64,000 nt of DNA, taken from contig VTPC01004674.1 in assembly GCA_011009095.1 (NCBI GenBank), forward strand, positions 1 through 64,000. The letters run 5' to 3'. This DNA comes from Ignelater luminosus. Lineage: Eukaryota; Arthropoda; Insecta; Coleoptera; Elateridae. Below, piece by piece: positions 56,954 to 64,000 of this stretch (positions are counted from its first letter, which is position 1; each line of letters starts with the position of its first letter). The notes under the pieces are model-generated. The model was not told where the DNA came from, did not search any database, and saw only the letters and a list, made by a program, of their open reading frames with translations. A program made the position numbers and the translations under genes.

Positions 56954-57007
56954 ATGCTTTTTGAAAATTTATTCAGGTGGATTCTAAGTTGGATTGGTTT
57001 TTTAACG
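56954..57007 (+). CDS. Candidate first coding exon with signal-like start
   Basis: ATG at 56,954 opens MLFENLFRWILSWIGFLT, 18 codons, then ACG|GTGAGT in phase 0. The sequence is hydrophobic with one Arg, like the start of a signal peptide or membrane anchor. A TATA-initiator promoter lies upstream, implying a 5' UTR of about 66 nt. No following exon was found up to 64,000; the gene may have a long first intron and continue outside the window. Confidence 0.45.
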
Positions 57008-57009
57008 GT

Positions 57010-58440
57010 GAGTGATATATTTATATTAAAACATTTTGTCTACGTATGTATGTTCAAGAGTTCCTGTTTGTAATTTGGATAATAATTAAAATATTATTCA
57101 AGTGATGCAATAGTGTTTGTTTTGATATTTAATTGTATAAAAAAAATTCTGCTAGTCATTCCATCTCGCCTTATTGGCATGCGTAGACGAAATGTCCTTG
57201 GTTTTTGTTAAGTTAATCAGCACGTGGAAAACGTTTATAAAAGTTCAGATCAATCTAAAATGAGTGGGATATCGAAAATGTAAACAAGTTCCTTTTTTTT
57301 TTAACAAACGCATTTATGGTATTAATTAGATACTAAACAAAGTTTTTTTTTATAAATGAGAAAAGAAAAATTGGAACCATTAAAACAAATGTATGAATCG
57401 GTTTTATTTCGGTGTGCAGGTGAATAATTTTTATGCTTTTATGATGATTGAATTAACCTCAATAACACTTCCTACATAATTTGCAAACGATAAATAGAAA
57501 TTTTTTATTTTATTTTTGGATATTTAATATTGCGACAAAAAATATGTAAATATAATGTAATTTATATTGTCAAGGACAGTCATTTTAAACAGAATTACAA
57601 GTTCAAGTTTAGAATGACATAATGAAATGGCGATTTGTAGCAGAATTTAAAAATCTCTAATTTCAAACCTGAGGTTTCTTGGAAAGAGATGTATTGTCTG
57701 CAGTTGTTCTGATTGCAAATTTTCTGTAATAATAAACTCAATATCAAAAAGTAAAAAGATGACACTTGTAATAATTTTAATTTAAACTGTAAATTTGCCA
57801 TGATTTAAGAGTTCGAAGATTTCAACTTCAATAAAATCTAGTGACAATAAAGAGATTAAAGCATGAATTGTATTATTGAACAAAACAGAAAGAAAATAAA
57901 TGATAAGAAGTCGCAGTGATCAAATATGGGAAAGAATAAACAATCAAACAGAAAGTATGTACCTTCCTGAATTCTAAAAGGTCTTTTCGATTTGAATAAT
58001 AATTCTTTAAAGGTCATCGAGCAATTCATCGATCTTCTCATAATTTCTCAAAATACCCCAGTGATGAAAAATTGTGACTCAGTTGGGCTAAAATAAAGTC
58101 GAACAAAAGTGAAGTCATTTTTGGGCTAGAAACTTGGATATTGGTCTTACAAAATGATAACTATCTGAAAAATATTGCACAAGATAGTACAGTTAAGAAG
58201 GATGTGTTGGTGGCATAGTAAAAGAAGAGTTAGAGTTCTCTTCAATTCCTATAATCACTGTTACTTTCCCATCTAAAGATTTCAAGTTTGCAATGTTTCT
58301 GGCAAATAATTAGTCATTATTGGTTACGAATTTGGAATTTATATATATTCTTGTAGCTGTTGCCAAAGCGTTTTTGTGGAAGCGAATTGAGGAAGCACAC
58401 TTCTGTATCTTGATATGATGGAAGAAGATAACACTGAAGG
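57010..58440. other. AT-rich DNA, possibly first intron
   Basis: No exon or element is recognised. If the exon at 56,954 is real, this and the following sequence would be its first intron. Confidence 0.35.
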
Positions 58441-58449
58441 AATAATTGC

Positions 58450-58730
58450 ATGTAAAAGCAAATAAGAATAAATAACAACCTTAATGTATTTAGGAACAAA
58501 ATCAGCAAAAATGAGAAAAATAGAAAAAATCCATTTATGGAAGTGAAAAGGAAACATTAAGAAGCATAATAACAGTCAGTTTTAGAAAGAAAGATTACGG
58601 AAGAAAACAAAAAGAAAGAAGAGATAAACAAGAAACTCGGAGAGACAACCAAAATGGTTTGGACACATGTAATAATAAAGAATACCGAAGAAAGGAATGA
58701 CAAAACGAGGATTATGAAGATGATATGGTA
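58450..58730 (-). repeat. Purine-rich tract (antisense counterpart of the pyrimidine tracts)
   Basis: The plus strand is mainly A and G (for example gaaaacaaaaagaaagaaga), so the minus strand resembles the pyrimidine-rich tracts at 16,860 and 62,390. Overlapping frames are compositional. Confidence 0.5.
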
Positions 58731-58869
58731 TGGTATACAGGACCATTGCGAGAAAGATTTTGATTCTTTTGTTCAACAAATGAAAAATGCTCAGACCTTT
58801 ATATTTATTTTTGGGTTTCTAATTTATACCGGCTACTCCCCTTCTAGTTGCTACCGAACATAAAGGAGC

Positions 58870-61800
58870 AGGAAATATGTGCGGCCAAAAACAGTTACTT
58901 AAAGATAGTAGTAGTATTTCCTTAATTGTTGTCCCTGATAAAAGGGTACAATAATGTAGTAGAGCAGAAAAGATTTAATCTTCTTCAGACTTCATTTTAT
59001 TGTTTAAGTTGTGTCTTGTTTTGTAATCTTATCATCTAGTTCTTATATTTCGTAGATTCTTGGTTACAGGAAGCTTTTTATTCGATTGCCAGCCATTTGG
59101 GCATACTTCTCTATTTTCTTCTAATTATGTATTTTATGTTTTCCACTCTTATTTCTTTTCTTCTTGAAAGGTGCATACTTTCAATTCATTGTTTTATTCT
59201 TGTTATATCTAAATCTTGTTTCTCCCACACGAATTGATATTGATGTCAATTTTTCCGTTCACGTAATGCTTAAGTTACTGTAATGAGATTTATTGCAAAA
59301 TGACCACTAGTGACATTTGTTCCTTGATATATATAGAACGTCATCTGTCCTATGGAGTGGATGTCAAATTTTGGTGCAGTCTTCGTGGAATTCTTATAGT
59401 AAATCAATGATTTTGAAAACTTGTGCAATCTTGTACAATCTTGCTAAAATCCCGGTATCTTTTAAATGGTAATGGTTCCTTTTTTTGAATCCTTAGAAGT
59501 ATTATTGTTAAATTGAACAGCTTTTTCTCAAATCTTCCATTGAGTCTTACGAAATATTTAGAAAATTTTTGCAATTTCTGATTAATCTCTACAATAGAAA
59601 CTGTCATGGGGAAGAAACTTGAAGATTTTTTGGAGAGTCTCCTGCAATTTCTAGTAATTTTATAATCTGTGTAATCTTGTGTAATCGTAATGCAATAAAT
59701 CGCCATGTTTGCAGACTACAATCTCATGCAAACTTTTTATAAATTTCTTAGAGCTTTCCAAAAACCGTTTAACTTTTTTTGTAATCTGCTTTTTTATAAT
59801 TTTTAGAAAGTTTTGTAATCGTAGCAGAATACACCTTTCAAAATATTTTGAAATCCGTTAAATCGTTATAATAACTAAACAATAAATTATCTCTGTTTCA
59901 CGGAAGAAAAACTAAAAAAAAAATCAGACACAACAAAACGTTAGTGCTTCTGTTTTAAATTTTATTTTATTCTACTTTCAATTTCTAAAATACGTGCGGC
60001 ATGAATACTGTGTAGTATGTATTTGCTATTTCATTTGCAGATTAGTTTGCCATGATCTAAAAACCCATTTCGTTTATTCGTATTATTCAAGGAAGCTGTG
60101 GTGTTTGTTTTGTTTTATAGAAAACATTTGCAAATATTACAGAATCTTTCTGAAACAAAAACGAACGGAATTGTTTCATAAAGGTATTTCTATTGATATC
60201 AAATAAATATTGATGATAATGCCGTTATCAGCTTTTCAATGTAAATCAGAAACGTAAATATGTATCACAATAATAATTGTTTGCTGATGAGATGGCTTAA
60301 CATTTTTATCTACTTGCGAACATATTTGTGATAGAAAGATAAAAAAAATTGTTTTTGTTTCAATTTAGAACAAAATCAACGCAATATATATTTTATTTTT
60401 TCAAATGAATCATTTTTTAGACTTTTTATTTTCTTTTAGCGCGATAAATTTGAAGAAAGTTCAAGGAAGTATTTACTCTTAATAGGAGAAAACTAGCAAT
60501 TAATTAATGGATGTCTGCGTCTATCAAATGTGTTACACGGCCAGACATACACGTCATTATCAGTCATTTGTTTTGTTTCGTCCATGAAGAATTATTTAAA
60601 TTATTAAGTCTTAAATTGTAAAATCCTTCGCTAGGAATAAGAATGAAATTATATTTCTAATGCAGCGAGGATTTTTCGTAGAGAAACGGAAGTTCCTAAA
60701 ATAGTATGTAATGACCTTGATTGTTGTGTAATACAGAAACAAGGTTATAAGCTGACAACCTCCAACAGGTAAACGAGCATTTCAGTAAATTTTGGTTTAC
60801 ATTTTGAGTTGACCGTGGTGCAAGGACAATAAATCCGTTTTTTATGTATTTATTTTGTCATTCATGCAGGAAAACGAACAAGGTTACACATAAACCTTGT
60901 AGTACAGGGTGTCACATTTCATTTAGGTCGTTGTCATCGCTAGAGTTTATTAATATATTATTTTAGATAGTATAACATTTATTTTCTTCTCAAACTATCA
61001 AGAAGTTCCATGTCGAAAAACAGTTTATTATTTAGTAGGTAAACACAAAAGCAATACATTTTAAATTGGTAGGTATACGCTGTGTCAAAATTACAACTTT
61101 TGTTGGAAAAGAATTTGTTAAATTAGAAAAAAAGTTGCTTATTTAAAGATCAGTCTATTACTTCGAAATAATTCATAGCATCCTAGATATTTGCTAGGAA
61201 ATTTCTTTAAAGCTGTATATCAAATTTCGGACACACAGGATGCAAGTAAAATATCTTTTTAGCCATAATAATCAGAAAAGTTAGGAGTTGTTACCTAAAG
61301 TTAATGTTACGTAATTCTAGGTATTAAACATGATTTTTATTTAAATATTAGTCACTAACGTACATATTTATTATTTTTTTACAACCAAGCATAATAATGT
61401 GAGAAATAATGAATACGTGAGAAAAATCATTATTTCCTGAAAACGCTTTAACGTCATAAATCATAATCAATACTACTATTGTTATCTGAATTATCTTGTT
61501 TATCTATGCTTTTTAATTTTATCTAAAACGTGAAAAAGCGTCGTAATAAGTAATTTGTTATCTACATTTTATGCGTCTTGATATTTTTCCAATATTTAAA
61601 ATTACAGATCGAGCAGCTAGGTACATTTAAATTTAATATTTTTGTTAAATTATAGATAAAGATGCATATTTGGCTAGAATTCTAATTTTAAATTAAACTG
61701 CAAACTTCCTTTGATCTAAAATTCGACTAGAATTCATAAGAACGCCAGTAGCTTCAAGCGAGAAGTCACTAACTACATCAGTTCTAGTATAGGAGATGAC

Positions 61801-62200
61801 AAGTAACCCGTACTTTTTTTAAATTTTGAATTTAGAAAAAATATGTATTTGATTTTAAAAGATTTTTTAAAACTAAAAAACGTTTGAATATCAGTATAAT
61901 TTGTTACTTTACTTTGAACTTGAAAAATTTATTGATTTTGTTACAAAGTGCCTAACTTTGATTAGATTAGACAAGACACACTTGATTATGCATGGTACAG
62001 GATAAGATTACACTTCAGATCAGTAAGATATTCTACTTTTTAGGTGTTTCTTGAGAGCATGCTCAAAAAATATATCCTCATACAGGGTACCCACCAATTT
62101 GGAAAATCTGGAAAAATTAATTTAATTATGCAATAAAAAGATAAGGAAAAGTCGCTGGATCTGTCCAGACACAAAAAAAATCAGGTAAACAGTAAAAGAT
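58870..62200. other. AT-rich DNA, no gene recognised
   Basis: Around 59,400-59,830 variants of gcaatcttgtacaatcttg and gtaatcttgtgtaatcg recur and suggest a decayed short repeat. At about 60,903 tacagggtgtcacatttcat looks like a lone transposon end. Nothing else stands out. Confidence 0.4.
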
Positions 62201-62209
62201 GGCAAAACT

Positions 62210-62880
62210 TTGAATTGCTGGAAAATTCAAGATGTAGCACATGTTGTCTACTCAGGGGGCAGCAGTTATTTTTCCAAGAGCCAAGTGTCACTCTCAAGAC
62301 TAATGTATCAGTATCATCTAATAGCAATGACTGAAATTAAAACATGGCTAGTTCAACACAGACACTTTAGTTGCAACTCAGTACTTCTATTCTCTGTATT
62401 GTATCTTCCGGTCCTTTTCTATCTTTGTTTTTTCCACGTGTCTCACTTACCCTCTTTCTTTCACTACAATGTTTAGTTTGTTCATGTACCTTCTCTCTTG
62501 TTTCTAGCAAAATCTTTGGTTTGGTCTTCTCTTTTTTCACTTCTTTTTTCCCTTCTTCCTACTATTGCTGTTCTATATTTTATATTCTGTTTCTGACCTA
62601 TTCTTGTCTTCTCATTTTATTCTTTGTCTCCTTTCTCTAGTCTACTCCCATTTGTCTTTTCCATCGCAGCCATCTGAATCGTTATATCTGATTCTCTTCT
62701 CATCTTTAAGCTATCACCCTTTTATCCTTTTCTGTACTACAGACAGTTGTCTACTAAATAAAGTAAATCTTTTCTTGGTTGTTCTTTATTTATCTCTCTT
62801 ATCATTTTCTGAACCTGCAACTTATACCCAATATTCTTCCCATCTTCTCCTTATTTGATTTCCTTGAGTTTTACTTATCC
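62210..62880 (+). repeat. Polypyrimidine-rich tract with leader (copy 2)
   Basis: The stretch 62,330-62,400 resembles 16,820-16,880 (both contain a ...caactcagtac-like string). It leads into about 480 bp that is mostly T and C, as at 16,860. The long Phe/Leu/Ser frames here are products of composition and not genes. Confidence 0.6.
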
Positions 62881-62889
62881 ACGTTCTTC

Positions 62890-63660
62890 TGTAGTATGTT
62901 TGTACTGACCGTCATTTTGAATTTCTTCAATTGCAAGATCAGTATGTGGTTCACTATATTGAATTCACTCCTTCGAGGTCCTGCTATTAAAGACCAGACC
63001 ACACCCGTTTTGCCTGTTACCACGGTAATAGTATGTACCTAATTCTATGTAGTTATCCTCAATTACATACTCGTTATTAGGTTTTGGATGGTAGATGCAA
63101 ATTGTAACTTTTTGACTTTCCTTGTCACTGTCATATGCCATCTAACCATTCAAAGCTGCAATACCTAAAGTTTTTAGTGTTTTTAATGTTAAAATCTCTA
63201 TAACTCGCCTTAGAGTTTAATATTAGAACAGTTTATTGTGATACTTCGGTGGCTACGAAATCTTTCTGGTTGGAAAGCCTGAAAAAGTCTGGAAACTTAA
63301 TTTCGTGTTGGTCATATTATACAATCTTAGCTTTTAGTGGAGAAATCCTAGCTATTTGCAAATTTTTGTCGAAGAAAGAAGTGTTCTAAAACAGAGCACT
63401 GATCTAGAACATTTCCCTGTAGATGATCTCCACTTTTCTGAAAACAGTTTCATCAGAAATATGCAAAGTAGATTATATGGAGAATGGAACTTCGTAACCA
63501 GTTGAAATTTCTCAAATCCCAATTTCCAGATAGGTAGATAGTTTGTAATGGAAGAAAGCAAGTATCTGCTTGTTGCTTGAGTATCAATGCACTTTGCTTG
63601 GACATGTCTGAAACGGTCATCAGTGTCTTATTGTGGTTGGGATGCTCTCCAAAGCGCAGT
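62890..63660. other. Intergenic, no gene seen
   Basis: There is no supported coding or RNA gene. Minus-strand frames at 63,352-63,797 overlap the putative 5' UTR of the exon at 63,705. Confidence 0.4.
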
Positions 63661-63704
63661 ATAGTAGACGCCGACGCGACGGATCGATCTATAACCTTGC
63701 AAAA

Positions 63705-63723
63705 ATGGTGGAAAATTTTAAAA
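63705..63723 (+). CDS. Candidate first coding exon (6 codons, unknown gene)
   Basis: ATG at 63,705 in good context (caaaaATGGTGG) reads MVENFK and ends at A|GTAAGT in phase 1. The 60 bp before it (63,645-63,700) are rich in CG (gacgccgacgcgacggatcg), unlike the surroundings, as at a transcription start. The rest of the gene would lie downstream, partly outside the window. Confidence 0.35.
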
Positions 63724-64000
63724 GTAAGTCCAGCCCAACTCGAACTCGAATATAAAACACAAAACGTCTGATAGAAGGTATTAGTTTTCTGAATCAAATA
63801 TATTGATAATAATTAGCCATTTAGTTATCCACGAGAACTGAGTAACAAACAACGAGTTTATACAATATCCAGTGTTTCTCAGGATTTGAAGCTTTTGCGG
63901 TCGTGAAAGCTCATAATTGTATAATTCTGTGTATTTATTACAAATCTTCGACCAGACTCGAAGCTTATACCTGTTCAGCCATCTTAGAATATCTTAATGT

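Noticed and set aside
62371-63042. Overlapping plus-strand frames of 87-97 codons
   Set aside because: They lie in the second pyrimidine tract, are hydrophobic low-complexity products, and overlap each other in different frames.

Overview
The window reads as AT-rich insect nuclear DNA. Introns in the recognisable genes are short (about 40-560 nt) and splice sites are GT-AG. Genes are sparse, and the spaces between them hold many decayed DNA transposons (mariner, Tc1, pogo, hAT-like and piggyBac-like MITEs) and fragments of non-LTR retrotransposons. The order of insect cannot be settled by eye; a beetle or another non-dipteran insect is a guess.

Layout. 1-14,100: almost gene-free AT-rich sequence with candidate exons on the minus strand (6.5-9.3 kb), a tRNA-like SINE head (11.03 kb) and an inverted-repeat element (12.9-13.2 kb). 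14.1-15.0 kb: SBDS (+). 15.5-19.0 kb: a palindromic MITE, a pyrimidine-rich tract, a TTAA-flanked MITE and a complete but dead mariner. 20.2-21.1 kb: cobalamin adenosyltransferase MMAB (-), four exons. 24.4-26.9 kb: a GC-rich degenerate repeat, a hAT-like MITE and a 1-kb fold-back element. 26.9-30.0 kb: a compact block made of an unrecognised small gene (-) diverging from LYRM9 (+), whose stop codon lies 1 nt before the start of TRMT44 (+). 31.1-35.4 kb: a nest of elements in which a non-LTR reverse transcriptase (-) is split by a hAT-like MITE and by a 1.19-kb TIR element. That TIR element carries a phase-consistent four-exon gene model. 36.0-38.0 kb: RpL23A (-) with a C/D-box snoRNA candidate in an intron. 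38.8-40.5 kb: a Rab34/36-type GTPase (+). 41-64 kb: long AT-rich stretches with candidate first exons, a second copy of the hAT-like MITE in opposite orientation, pogo-like and Tc1-like transposase relics, a fragment of a non-LTR element with an RNase H domain, and two more pyrimidine or purine tracts.

The recognised genes are housekeeping ones: 60S ribosome maturation (SBDS), 60S structure (RpL23A), B12 cofactor synthesis (MMAB), tRNA modification (TRMT44), a mitochondrial LYR protein (LYRM9) and membrane traffic or cilia (Rab34/36). They do not form one pathway. The most unusual points are the LYRM9-TRMT44 tandem with 1-nt spacing, the TIR element that seems to carry a spliced membrane-protein gene, and the predicted intronic snoRNA. 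All homology calls come from reading translations by eye; no database was searched.
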